Below are positions 1-7,788 of a stretch of DNA of 64,000 bases, one piece after another (the stretch's first letter is position 1; each line of letters opens with the position of its first letter). The notes under the pieces were generated by a model, which made no database searches, had not been told where the DNA came from, and was given only the letters and a program-made list of their open reading frames with translations. Position numbers and translations under genes: made by a program. Location of the stretch: assembly GCA_049115955.1 (NCBI GenBank), contig JAGDZJ010000015.1, positions 124,001-188,000 of the forward strand, given 5' to 3'. Origin of the DNA: Salinispirillum sp049115955 (lineage in GTDB: Bacteria > Pseudomonadota > Gammaproteobacteria > Pseudomonadales > Natronospirillaceae).

Positions 1-1290
1 CAGTTCTTAACCACGCTGGTGGAAACGAAGTGGCCCGGCAACGACGCCATGAAGCAGCATCTGTCGATCATTGAAGAAGGCCATGAGCGCATGGTGCGCA
101 TGGGAAATCTGTGCGTGGTCGGTTCACACAAGGTGAATGGCGTGGCTCAGGTGCACTCTGATTTGGTGAAGTCCGACCTCTTTCCCGAATTCAATGCTTT
201 GTGGCCGGACAAGCTGACCAACGTCACCAACGGCATCACGCCGCGACGCTGGCTGAAAGCCTGTAACCCGCGCTTGGCGGAACTGATCGATAAGCACATT
301 GATGCCGATTGGCCGCTGCACCTCAACAAACTGAAAGGCTTGGCCGCCAAAGCGGACGATGCCAAGTTCCAAAAAGCCTTTATGGACGTGAAACGCGCCA
401 ACAAAGTTGATTTAGCGGCAGAGATCAAACGCCTGACCGACATCGACGTCAGCCCGGATGCGATCTTTGATATTCAGATCAAGCGCCTGCACGAGTACAA
501 GCGTCAGCACCTGAACCTGCTGCATATTTTGGCCTTGTATCGTCGCTTGCTCGACAACCCGAATTATGACCTTGTGCCGCGCGTCTTTATTTTCGGTGCC
601 AAAGCAGCGCCGGGCTACAAGCTGGCCAAGGACATCATTTACGCTATCAACAAGGTCGCTGAGCGGATCAACAACGACGCACGCATCAATGGCAAACTGA
701 AAGTGGTGATGTTGCCGAACTATCGCGTCAGCTTAGCTGAGAAGATGATTCCAGCGGCCGATGTGTCCGAGCAGATCTCTACGGCGGGCAAAGAAGCCTC
801 AGGCACTGGTAACATGAAGCTGGCCCTGAACGGCGCTTTGACCATTGGTACCTTGGACGGAGCAAACATTGAAATTGCCGAAGAAGCCGGTGAAGAAAAC
901 TGCTTTATCTTTGGCCTGACCGTTGACGAGGTTAAAGCCCTGAACGCTTCTGGCTACAACCCGTACGACTATTACGACCACGATGAGGAGATCAAAGCGG
1001 TACTCGACTGGCTAGACAGCGATTTCTTCACCCCCGGACACCCGGGTGAGTTGTCGAGCTTGAAGCACAGCCTGCTGGACGGCGGCGACCCATACAAAGT
1101 ACTTGCCGATTTCCGCACTTACAGTGAGGCTCACCAGCGCGTGGATGCGAAATACCGCGATGCCAAGGCATGGGCACGCAGCGCGATCATCAATACGGCG
1201 ACCATGGGTAAATTTAACTCGGACCGTTCGATTCAGGACTATGTGGATCGGATTTGGCATTTGAAGCCGTACCCACGGGATAATAGCTAG
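1..1290 (+). CDS. glgP: Glycogen/maltodextrin phosphorylase, C-terminal part (5' end outside window)
   Basis: The reading frame is already open at base 1, so this is the C-terminal part (about 429 residues) of an enzyme of roughly 800 residues. Phosphorylases of this family release glucose-1-phosphate from alpha-1,4-glucans in the cytoplasm using pyridoxal phosphate. The cofactor-binding signature EASGTGNMKLALNG is present, and its lysine is encoded at 817-819. The preceding IKRLHEYKRQ and the following GTLDGANIEI segments are also typical of the family. The frame ends with TAG at 1288-1290. No T-rich hairpin follows directly; the next element is a dispersed repeat. The family is certain. Whether glycogen or maltodextrin is the preferred substrate cannot be read from this part. 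Confidence 0.95.
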   Translation, partial: QFLTTLVETKWPGNDAMKQHLSIIEEGHERMVRMGNLCVVGSHKVNGVAQVHSDLVKSDLFPEFNALWPDKLTNVTNGITPRRWLKACNPRLAELIDKHIDADWPLHLNKLKGLAAKADDAKFQKAFMDVKRANKVDLAAEIKRLTDIDVSPDAIFDIQIKRLHEYKRQHLNLLHILALYRRLLDNPNYDLVPRVFIFGAKAAPGYKLAKDIIYAINKVAERINNDARINGKLKVVMLPNYRVSLAEKMIPAADVSEQISTAGKEASGTGNMKLALNGALTIGTLDGANIEIAEEAGEENCFIFGLTVDEVKALNASGYNPYDYYDHDEEIKAVLDWLDSDFFTPGHPGELSSLKHSLLDGGDPYKVLADFRTYSEAHQRVDAKYRDAKAWARSAIINTATMGKFNSDRSIQDYVDRIWHLKPYPRDNS

Positions 1291-1347
1291 CTGACGCCAT
1301 GGTGATGTCGGAACGGGCTGCCGGACATCCGACGCCATAGTTCGGTG

Positions 1348-1545
1348 ATGTCGGCATGGGCTTTCGGGGTATGCCGCCAGCGCTCAACGGCAGGCCGAAA
1401 ATGCGCGCTTTGCGGCATACACCCTGCGCCCGTGCCTCCGCCAATGTGCGCTGTCACGTATAGGGCGGAAAAGCGCAGCGTTATATCCAAGGATGGATAG
1501 TATGCGGGCAACGCAGGACGCAGTTGCCCGTCAGTCATCCGCCGT
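1348..1545 (-). repeat. Dispersed modular intergenic repeat, long copy 1
   Basis: Read on the minus strand, this block closely matches 41057-41234. It has an A module that starts GGCGGATGAC and includes a GGGCAAC/GTTGCCC inverted repeat, and a B module bounded by the inverted repeat GTATGCCGC (1412-1420) / GCGGCATAC (1369-1377). Short reading frames inside it repeat at 37.6 kb only because the DNA repeats, so I do not call them genes. Two degenerate copies of a GACGCCAT...GTGATGTCGG unit precede it at about 1292-1355. Confidence 0.85.
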
Positions 1546-1606
1546 TTCAATCAAGGGGCTATTGAAGCCCCTGCTTCTACCGACAAATAATTTCAATTCA
1601 TGTATT

Positions 1607-1625
1607 GATAATGATTATCATTTAG
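1607..1625 (+). promoter_or_regulatory. Fur box
   Basis: GATAATGATTATCATTTAG closely matches the 19-bp Fur consensus, a dyad of GATAAT-type hexamers. A TTGATA hexamer overlaps it at 1605-1610, with AT-rich sequence downstream that could serve as a -10, so Fur binding would block a plus-strand promoter. No coding gene starts downstream on either strand. The next plus-strand element is the candidate small RNA. Confidence 0.8.
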
Positions 1626-1633
1626 ATTAATCT

Positions 1634-1794
1634 GTTCTGGTCGTGATAACACAGCGTCCGGGAAGATACTGTGCGGATCGGTTGACGGTTGTAGGGGCCG
1701 GACACCGATCTTGTTGAAGGATCAACGCACCTCTGAAGACACTCTTGAGCGGTATTCGGTCGCCGGGCTGACGATCGAATACCGCTCCTTTTTT
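1634..1794 (+). ncRNA. Candidate iron-regulated small RNA between glgP and aceK
   Basis: A plus-strand stretch of about 160 nt runs from a Fur-box promoter to a strong Rho-independent terminator. It contains no ATG and no usable reading frame. It can fold into a three-way junction: GTGC (1671-1674) pairs with GCAC (1727-1730). That stem encloses GATCGGT/ACCGATC (1676-1682 with 1704-1710) and GTTGA/TCAAC (1713-1717 with 1722-1726). RyhB and PrrF are known Fur-repressed sRNAs that adjust iron-protein synthesis. The layout here is the same, but I do not see their conserved core sequence, so any homology is unproven. The exact 5' end is a guess. Confidence 0.6.
1747..1794 (+). terminator. Rho-independent terminator of the candidate sRNA
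   Basis: A perfect 12-bp stem, GAGCGGTATTCG (1747-1758) with CGAATACCGCTC (1776-1787), has a 17-nt loop and is followed by a T run at 1789-1794 and a second one shortly after. There is no T run on the minus strand side, so it acts on plus-strand transcription only. It lies 9 bp from the aceK stop codon. Confidence 0.9.
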
Positions 1795-1802
1795 CGCTCT
1801 TT

Positions 1803-3545
1803 TTATATGTCGTCGCCGTACTGAAACGAAAAACGTTTATTTTCGTGGTATGGGAATACATCCTCCACATAGCCTTGCTGTAAACGCTCCTGTAACCCTC
1901 TCCAATAGTCAGATGTTAATAAGTCGCCGTGAGCATCTTCAAACACCCGCTTATCGACCTTATCGGTCACCAAGAAGTGTCGAAACTCTTCCGGAAACAC
2001 GTCACTGGGGTGTACTGAATACCATGGCTCGCTGGCCATTTCCTGCTCCAGCGTCTGCGCCTCGGGGATCTTGCGGAAATTACATTCGTCGAGGTAGCAA
2101 ACTTCGTCGTAGTCGTAGAACACGACGCGGCGTACCCGCGTTACGCCAAAGTTTTTGTGCAGCATGTCACCAGGAAACAAATTGGTCGCCGCGATTTCTT
2201 TGATGGCCAAGCCGTAATCGATGATGGCATCGGCGGCTTGCGCCGGGGTCGCCGTGTCCAAATACAGGTTCAAAGGCGTCATACGGCGCTCAATGTACAG
2301 GTGGCCAATAATGACGTCGTCGCCGTCCAAGCTGACCTCGGACGGCGCGACTTTCAACAACTCCTCAACCAGCTCGCTCGCGAAGCGACTGCGCGGCAAG
2401 GCGACGTGGCGATATTCAAGCGTATCAGCCATGCGCCCTGCCCGGTCGTGTTGCTTAACCAGTTGGTATTTTTCTTTTACGCCCTGCTTGGTGTTCTGTT
2501 TGCTGGGCGCGAATTTGTCTTTAATGATCTTGAATACATAGGGGTAAGACGGCAGGGTAAACACCGTCATAACCATGCCTTCAATGCCCGGCGCGATGAC
2601 GAATTTATCGGCGCTGTCTTTCAGGTGATGCAGCAAGTCGCGGTAGAACACCGTTTTGCCGTGCTTATGCAGACCAATGGCGTTGTACAGTTCTGACTTG
2701 CGCTTATTCGGCATCAGTTCTTTTAAGAAACGCACAATGCCCGACGGATCGGTGGTGTCGACCATAAAATAACTGCGCGCAAAGCCGAAGACGATACTGA
2801 CGTCCGAGGCATCCATCAGTAAGGCATCGATGTACAGCTCATGGTTATCGTTGATCAGGATAGGCACCACACAGGGCTGCTGCGCGTCTTTACTGACCAC
2901 ACGCCCGACCACATAGGCGGCTTTGTTGCGGAAAAACAGATTACCCAGAATGTCGATACGCAAATTGTCTTCCGGGCCAATGGTCACTGCCGACTGTTTG
3001 TAGAAGCTGTCGCGTAGGCGTTCGACATCGCGCTGTAAATCTTCAAATGGTTGCTTAAGGCCGAAGCTTTGCAGGATGTCGTGAATGTTGGTTTCAAAAC
3101 CGTCCATGCGTGGGTAATAGCTAGCGTAGGCATGGCTGTCACGCACGGCCAGTATTTCGTCCGCGTACGAGTCCACAAAGATGTATTCGTTGTGGTAGTA
3201 CTGGCGGTCAAACAGGTGGCAGAACACAGAGTTAAAGAAGGTTTCGGCCAATTCTGGTTGGCGATGCTGCAGCATCAGGCGGCAAAATGACTTCTTCACC
3301 AAACGCCACAGTTCGGGGTCGACCTCGGTCATGTTGGGGTATTCCGCGCGCACCTTGGTGACCGTCTGCGCCACACTGTCTTCGTACAGGTTAATACGCT
3401 CGCGGTGCTGTTGCTGCCCGGACTTCCAATGCTCGCCTTCAAAGCGGGTTTGGGCCCCCTGAGTGATTAGGCGAAAGCGCGCATAGTGGTCATCAAAACC
3501 AAAGCAGATGAGCTGCGCGATCAAACGGGCGATTTTTTCGGACAT
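1803..3545 (-). CDS. aceK: Isocitrate dehydrogenase kinase/phosphatase
   Basis: AceK phosphorylates isocitrate dehydrogenase to inactivate it and also removes the phosphate, so it sets carbon flow between the TCA cycle and the glyoxylate bypass. The 580-residue protein has the usual full length. It carries the family ATP-binding segment around APGIEGMVMTVFTLPSY, followed by VFKIIKDKF, and the catalytic-domain segments near NLFPGDMLHKNFG and VVFYDYDEVCYL. In enteric bacteria aceK follows aceB and aceA; here it stands alone, convergent with the candidate Fur-regulated sRNA, whose terminator ends 9 bp from the aceK stop codon. The start MSEKIARLIAQ fits family N-termini. Identification is secure. 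Confidence 0.97.
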   Translation of the reverse strand: MSEKIARLIAQLICFGFDDHYARFRLITQGAQTRFEGEHWKSGQQQHRERINLYEDSVAQTVTKVRAEYPNMTEVDPELWRLVKKSFCRLMLQHRQPELAETFFNSVFCHLFDRQYYHNEYIFVDSYADEILAVRDSHAYASYYPRMDGFETNIHDILQSFGLKQPFEDLQRDVERLRDSFYKQSAVTIGPEDNLRIDILGNLFFRNKAAYVVGRVVSKDAQQPCVVPILINDNHELYIDALLMDASDVSIVFGFARSYFMVDTTDPSGIVRFLKELMPNKRKSELYNAIGLHKHGKTVFYRDLLHHLKDSADKFVIAPGIEGMVMTVFTLPSYPYVFKIIKDKFAPSKQNTKQGVKEKYQLVKQHDRAGRMADTLEYRHVALPRSRFASELVEELLKVAPSEVSLDGDDVIIGHLYIERRMTPLNLYLDTATPAQAADAIIDYGLAIKEIAATNLFPGDMLHKNFGVTRVRRVVFYDYDEVCYLDECNFRKIPEAQTLEQEMASEPWYSVHPSDVFPEEFRHFLVTDKVDKRVFEDAHGDLLTSDYWRGLQERLQQGYVEDVFPYHENKRFSFQYGDDI

Positions 3546-3642
3546 TCTTATTGTGCTCCCTTGTGTCCGTGCAGTGTAACACTCCAGTCATGCCTGCCTA
3601 GGGGCGGAGCATTCAGCGTGTTTATACCCACTATTGGGTTCG

Positions 3643-4638
3643 TTAGACATCGTTCTCGCGCGCCAGCCCACGATCAATCTTGGCCTGTATCTTTTCCGCC
3701 GCTTCTGCGACCTGCTGCCGTAACCAAATGTGGCTGCGGTCGTGATGCAATAGCGGGCTCCAGACCATCTTCAGTTCAATCGGCGGGATGTCAAACGGCG
3801 GCTTGAAAATAGCGAGTTGCGGCAACGGCGCATAAATCTGCGCGGCGCGCGCGGGCACGGTCACAATGAGGTCGCGGAACAGTGCCAAGTACATAGCAAC
3901 GTGGTAGTCACGCGTGAACAGTTTGATTTTGCGCGTATGCCCCATCTGTTCCAGCTTGCGATCCACCCAGCCCAGCTTCTGCATGTCGGCACTGCTGATA
4001 CCAGTGCCCACTCCGTAACCGGTTTTACTGACCCACACGTGGTCGGCCGCGAGATAGGACTCTAAGGTAAAGTCTTCCACACAGGGGTGCTGATGGTGTA
4101 CCAAGCAGCGAAAATCGTCATGCCACAGATTCTTTTGATAGAACGACAACGGTAGGTCTTCGAACATGTTGATCGCCATGTCGATCTTGCCTTCTTCAAC
4201 ATCGCGGAAGTCGACGTCGCTCGGCGTCATGATGTCGAGCACCAAGTTCGGCGCTTTGTCGCGAATGCTGCGCATTAACTCAGGCAGCAAGGTGGTGGCC
4301 GCGTAGTCGCTGGCCATGATGCGAAACACACGTGGCTCGGTTTCCGCATTGAATTCTTCATCGGACTGCAGGGTCGCTTCCAACTCCATCAACAGTTGAT
4401 GAATGACAGGCTGCAACGCCAAAGCGCGAACAGTGGGTTCCATGCCACGCGACGTGCGCACCAAAAGCGGGTCATGAAACATCTCGCGCAGACGTTTCAA
4501 GCCATTGCTCATGGCGGGCTGACTGATGTTCAGTCGGTCTGCGGCACGGGTAACGTTTTTTTCGCGTAACAAAACATCAAGATAAACCAACAGATTCAGA
4601 TCGTGGCGGGCAATATTCACTGGTCTTATACCGAACAT
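3643..4638 (-). CDS. LysR-family transcriptional regulator
   Basis: This is a 331-residue LysR-type regulator. An N-terminal winged helix-turn-helix lies at about residues 12-70 (LREKNVTRAADRLNISQPAM). The C-terminal half is an effector-binding domain beginning near residue 100 (RVFRIMASDYAATTLLPELM). The helix-turn-helix resembles the NodD/NahR/SyrM branch, but the ligand cannot be inferred. The gene is transcribed away from pckA, from which it is separated by a 350-bp hairpin-rich region, so regulation of pckA or self-regulation is possible but unproven. The ATG at 4638 is used; a GTG six codons later is an alternative. Confidence 0.92.
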   Translation of the reverse strand: MFGIRPVNIARHDLNLLVYLDVLLREKNVTRAADRLNISQPAMSNGLKRLREMFHDPLLVRTSRGMEPTVRALALQPVIHQLLMELEATLQSDEEFNAETEPRVFRIMASDYAATTLLPELMRSIRDKAPNLVLDIMTPSDVDFRDVEEGKIDMAINMFEDLPLSFYQKNLWHDDFRCLVHHQHPCVEDFTLESYLAADHVWVSKTGYGVGTGISSADMQKLGWVDRKLEQMGHTRKIKLFTRDYHVAMYLALFRDLIVTVPARAAQIYAPLPQLAIFKPPFDIPPIELKMVWSPLLHHDRSHIWLRQQVAEAAEKIQAKIDRGLARENDV

Positions 4639-4825
4639 AGCAAAGGACTATTTCCGACCTTATCCCCCCACGACTATTCTGGCAAGCGTGGAGCATATAA
4701 TTCGGTAAAGAACCATCTCCCGAGCCGAAATAAAGCACTTTACGACACCACTTGCAAATACCCGACTTATGTTTTGGTTGCTCACGAGTACTTGTGGTAC
4801 AAAACGTAGCAGCGCAGTTTACAGT

Positions 4826-4951
4826 GAGCGCACACCGCTCCGGTAATGCTAACAGCGGCAACGCTGTGATTAAAATAGGGCACCGTAAGAGTGCCTGATA
4901 GGCCCCACAGGGTCTGTATAAAAAAAGCTCCGGCGAATGGTCAAAGGAGCT
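4826..4951 (+). other. Hairpin-rich leader of pckA; last hairpin reads as a minus-strand terminator
   Basis: The 350-bp gap before pckA has no gene but contains a row of inverted repeats. These are GAGCG/CGCTC (4826-4840), ACAGCG-GCAA-CGCTGT with a GNRA loop (4852-4867), GGCAC/GTGCC (4879-4895), GGCCC/GGGTC (about 4901-4914) and AGCTCC/GGAGCT (4926-4951). A longer-range pair, CTGATAG (4895-4901) with CTATCAG (4950-4956), would exclude the last hairpin. On the minus strand that last stem is followed directly by seven T residues, the form of a terminator facing lysR. The stems are short, so part of this may be chance. Confidence 0.45.
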
Positions 4952-4988
4952 ATCAGTACTACGGGATTCGACTAGAGGAGAACCGCCA

Positions 4989-6563
4989 ATGAACCCGGCC
5001 AGCCCCACGGCCCAGGTAGACTTGTCTACTGAAGAATTGATCGAACGTGCATTACGGGATAACGAAGGCACCCTGTCTTCTACCGGCGCACTGGTCGTCA
5101 ATACCGGACACCGAACCGGACGCTCACCGAAAGACCGCTTCTATGTATCCGACGCCGAAACACAAAGCACCATCAACTGGGGTGCGGTAAACAGACCTTT
5201 CGACGCCGCTCAATTCGATCAACTGTGGACCCGTGTTGGCGCTTACCTGAACGAGCGCAATCACTACGTCGGCCACCTGCACGCTGGTGCCGATCCTGAC
5301 CAATACATCCCACTGCGCGTCAGCACCGAAACCGCTTGGCATCAGATTTTCGCCCGCACCCTGTTTATTGTACCTACGGCTTGGAATCCGGGCAGCAAGG
5401 ACGGCTGGCAGATTCTCAACGCCCCAGGTTTTGTCTGTGAACCCGTGCGTGACGGCACCAACAGCGATGCCGTGGTGATCATCAACCTCAGCCAACGTAA
5501 GATTCTGATCGCCGGTATGCGTTACGCCGGCGAAATGAAAAAAGCCGTGTTCTCTGCCCTGAATTACCTGCTGCCGAGCGCCGACATTCTCCCCATGCAC
5601 TGCTCGGCCAACATGGGTAAAGACGGCACTACAGCGCTGTTTTTTGGCCTGTCTGGCACCGGCAAAACGACGCTGTCAGCCGATCCTAAACGCCTGTTGA
5701 TCGGTGACGATGAGCACGGCTGGGGACGTTCCGGCATCTTCAACTTTGAAGGCGGGTGCTATGCGAAGTGCATCAACCTGAGTGAAAAGAACGAGCCGAT
5801 GATTTGGCAAGCCATTCGTCGCGGAGCGGTGTTGGAAAACGTGGTCGTTGACGCCGATGGCGTAGCGGATTACACCGATGTGAGCCTTACTGAAAACACA
5901 CGTGCCGCCTACCCGCTGACCTTGATTGACCAGCGCGTGCCAGAAAATCGTGGTCCTGAACCTAAGGCCGTGGTGTTCCTGACGTGCGACCTGACCGGTG
6001 TATTGCCGCCCGTGTCACGCCTCAGCTCTGAAGCAGCGGCTTACCACTTCCTGAGCGGCTATACCGCACTGGTGGGTTCTACCGAAATGGGTGCTGCGAA
6101 AGGCATTAAGTCGACGTTCAGCATGTGCTTTGGCGCCCCGTTCTTCCCGCGTCCGCCGCAAGTGTATGCAGACCTGTTGCGCCAGCGCGTCGCCCAGTCG
6201 GGTGCGGATGTTTACTTGGTAAACACCGGCTGGACCCAAGGCGGTTACGGCGAAGGCCGTCGGTTCAGCATTCCAGAAACACGCGCCATCATTGACGCCG
6301 TTGTATCAGGCAGCCTGAAAGACGTGCCGGTTACGCGCCTGCCGGGCATTAACTTGGACGTACCCGCCGCCGTACCGGGCATCGACAGCACTCTGTTGAA
6401 CCCGCGCGACGGCTGGGCTGACCCAGCGAAATACGATGCTGCGGCGACCAATTTGATCGCGCAGTTCAACGAGAATTTCAAACAGTTTGACGTCAGCGCT
6501 GACATCGTCTCTGCTGGCCCACAAGCCTTCTCTGGGCAATCCACTGTGCAAAAAAGCGCCTAG
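4989..6563 (+). CDS. pckA: Phosphoenolpyruvate carboxykinase (ATP)
   Basis: PckA converts oxaloacetate and ATP to phosphoenolpyruvate, CO2 and ADP, the first committed step of gluconeogenesis in the cytoplasm. The 524-residue protein is close to the usual size of the ATP-dependent form. The phosphate-binding loop GLSGTGKT is at residues 220-227 (Lys226), followed by the metal-binding DDEHGW at 240-245. A strong ribosome-binding site (AGAGGAG) sits 7-8 nt before the ATG. With aceK and glycogen phosphorylase in the same window, this part of the chromosome is rich in carbon-flow genes. The gene ends in a large hairpin that begins at its stop codon and is followed by a classical terminator. Confidence 0.98.
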   Translation: MNPASPTAQVDLSTEELIERALRDNEGTLSSTGALVVNTGHRTGRSPKDRFYVSDAETQSTINWGAVNRPFDAAQFDQLWTRVGAYLNERNHYVGHLHAGADPDQYIPLRVSTETAWHQIFARTLFIVPTAWNPGSKDGWQILNAPGFVCEPVRDGTNSDAVVIINLSQRKILIAGMRYAGEMKKAVFSALNYLLPSADILPMHCSANMGKDGTTALFFGLSGTGKTTLSADPKRLLIGDDEHGWGRSGIFNFEGGCYAKCINLSEKNEPMIWQAIRRGAVLENVVVDADGVADYTDVSLTENTRAAYPLTLIDQRVPENRGPEPKAVVFLTCDLTGVLPPVSRLSSEAAAYHFLSGYTALVGSTEMGAAKGIKSTFSMCFGAPFFPRPPQVYADLLRQRVAQSGADVYLVNTGWTQGGYGEGRRFSIPETRAIIDAVVSGSLKDVPVTRLPGINLDVPAAVPGIDSTLLNPRDGWADPAKYDAAATNLIAQFNENFKQFDVSADIVSAGPQAFSGQSTVQKSA

Positions 6564-6607
6564 AGAATCATAGCCCAGTATCACCTTGATGCTGGGCTAT
6601 GATTCTC
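6563..6607. repeat. Long inverted repeat abutting the pckA stop codon
   Basis: GAGAATCATAGCCCAG (6563-6578) pairs perfectly with CTGGGCTATGATTCTC (6592-6607). The pairing continues inward, with one G-T wobble, to a CCT loop, giving about 21 bp. The first base of the repeat is the last base of the TAG stop codon. There is no T run, so it may protect or process the mRNA 3' end, or help the terminator that follows. Confidence 0.85.
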
Positions 6608-6627
6608 GTGCCCAAGGCGCGACCTTT

Positions 6628-6658
6628 GCCGTCCATCTCAGATGGGCGGCATTTTTTT
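6628..6658 (+). terminator. Rho-independent terminator of pckA
   Basis: GCCGTCCATCT pairs with AGATGGGCGGC (one G-U pair) and is followed by seven T residues. It ends pckA transcription before the small CPXCG gene. Confidence 0.85.
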
Positions 6659-6736
6659 CGTTCCTCGTTAACGCTTGACGCCGTTGCCTTCCAGCACCTA
6701 TCTTGGTGGTAGCTGTTCTAAACAGGGGGAAGTGCT

Positions 6737-6946
6737 ATGCGCTTAGTTGATACCGCGAAAATTCATTGTCCGTATTGCGATGAGGCCCTAGACGTCACTT
6801 TGGACCCCAGTGAGCCGGAACAAGAATACACCGAAGACTGCCAAGTCTGCTGTCGTCCGATGATAGTGAATGTGCACTTGGACCCCATGCATGCGCCCTA
6901 TGTGGTTGCACGCCGCGAGGCGGATATCTTCAGTCCTGGCGACTGA
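6737..6946 (+). CDS. CPXCG-motif cysteine-rich small protein
   Basis: This 69-residue protein has the CPYC pair at residues 11-14 and a second cysteine group, CQVCC, at 35-39, the pattern of the CPXCG family of small zinc-ribbon-like proteins. The function of the family is not known; the cysteines probably bind a metal. The sequence is acidic in the middle (DPSEPEQEYTED). A good ribosome-binding site (AGGGGGAAG) precedes the ATG. It faces the binding-protein gene, with only three bases between the two stop ends. It is a stand-alone gene after the pckA terminator. Confidence 0.85.
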   Translation: MRLVDTAKIHCPYCDEALDVTLDPSEPEQEYTEDCQVCCRPMIVNVHLDPMHAPYVVARREADIFSPGD

Positions 6947-6949
6947 CTT

Positions 6950-7768
6950 CTAGGGTAAGTCGAGCGATATAACGCGCCGACTGCCCAGACTGACAGGTGG
7001 TTCGTAGACCGCTTGATAGAACTCCCGTGCGATCTGACGAATCAACCCCGATGCTTCGGCACGCGCCATAACCTCATGCAACAATGCATGCAGGGATTCA
7101 TCAGTCGGCGTTACATAAAGAATGTGATCTTTCTCATACTCGAAGACAAGATGTTGCTCCACCGCGAGGTCGGGAAACAGCGCCCACTCAAGAGCTATTT
7201 CATTAGCACCTCGGGGCAAATAGTCGACGCCGCGCCGCCCGGACGCTACCATGCCATAAAGGTATTTCCAATCACCCGACAGGGTATACAGCGGCAAGTC
7301 ATTGGTTGTCCATATGGCGACATCACCCCATGCCTCACCCAGGCCACCGACCAAGCTACGCTGGCGCATATCGTCTAAGCTTGTCACACCGTCAAAGCGC
7401 ACTTGATCGTCCGGTTTAATAAACAGGACGCGCTTGCCGACCAGATTGTCGGTCATGCCGATTCGTACCGGTATGTAACGTGCATTGCGCTCTGGAGTTT
7501 CACCCAGAATATGGGCGCTGACGTCGCCCCGCTCCATCATCACTTCCATGCGGCTCATGGGCACATTTTCAACGCGCGTAATCGTTACCCGGTAACCTTC
7601 GGATTCTAAGGCTTCCCGTAGCAGCAAAGAGCTATAGGCGAATGCCTCATCTGTACCACCCAAATGCAGCTCTACCGTGTCTGCCGCATCATTACTCTGT
7701 GCTTGCGCCGCACCGAACAGCAGAGCGCAACAAAGCGCACCCAGCAACCACACACGACAAACATTCAT
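6950..7768 (-). CDS. Periplasmic substrate-binding-like protein (type 3 fold), function unknown
   Basis: From the ATG at 7768 the protein has 272 residues and a clear signal peptide (MNVCRVWLLGALCCALLFG, cleavage near AQA-QS). The mature part resembles extracellular solute-binding proteins of the amino-acid type. It starts with a short beta strand and an AFAYSSLLLREALES helix and ends with a helical segment typical of these small binding domains. No transporter permease or ATPase is next to it. It begins 20 bp after the dbpA stop codon on the same strand, so the two are probably co-transcribed, which is an odd pairing. A GTG five codons upstream is another possible start. The ligand is unknown. 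Confidence 0.75.
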   Translation of the reverse strand: MNVCRVWLLGALCCALLFGAAQAQSNDAADTVELHLGGTDEAFAYSSLLLREALESEGYRVTITRVENVPMSRMEVMMERGDVSAHILGETPERNARYIPVRIGMTDNLVGKRVLFIKPDDQVRFDGVTSLDDMRQRSLVGGLGEAWGDVAIWTTNDLPLYTLSGDWKYLYGMVASGRRGVDYLPRGANEIALEWALFPDLAVEQHLVFEYEKDHILYVTPTDESLHALLHEVMARAEASGLIRQIAREFYQAVYEPPVSLGSRRVISLDLP

Positions 7769-7788
7769 AGGGTCAGTTCCCACGTCAT

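Noticed and set aside
1214..1444. Two similar short proteins at 1214-1444 (minus) and 37563-37787 (plus)
   Set aside because: Their likeness comes from the dispersed DNA repeat. The third copy breaks the frame, so they are not a protein family.
4577..5101. 174-codon minus-strand open frame spanning the lysR-pckA gap
   Set aside because: It overlaps the starts of two well-supported genes and has no family features or ribosome-binding site.
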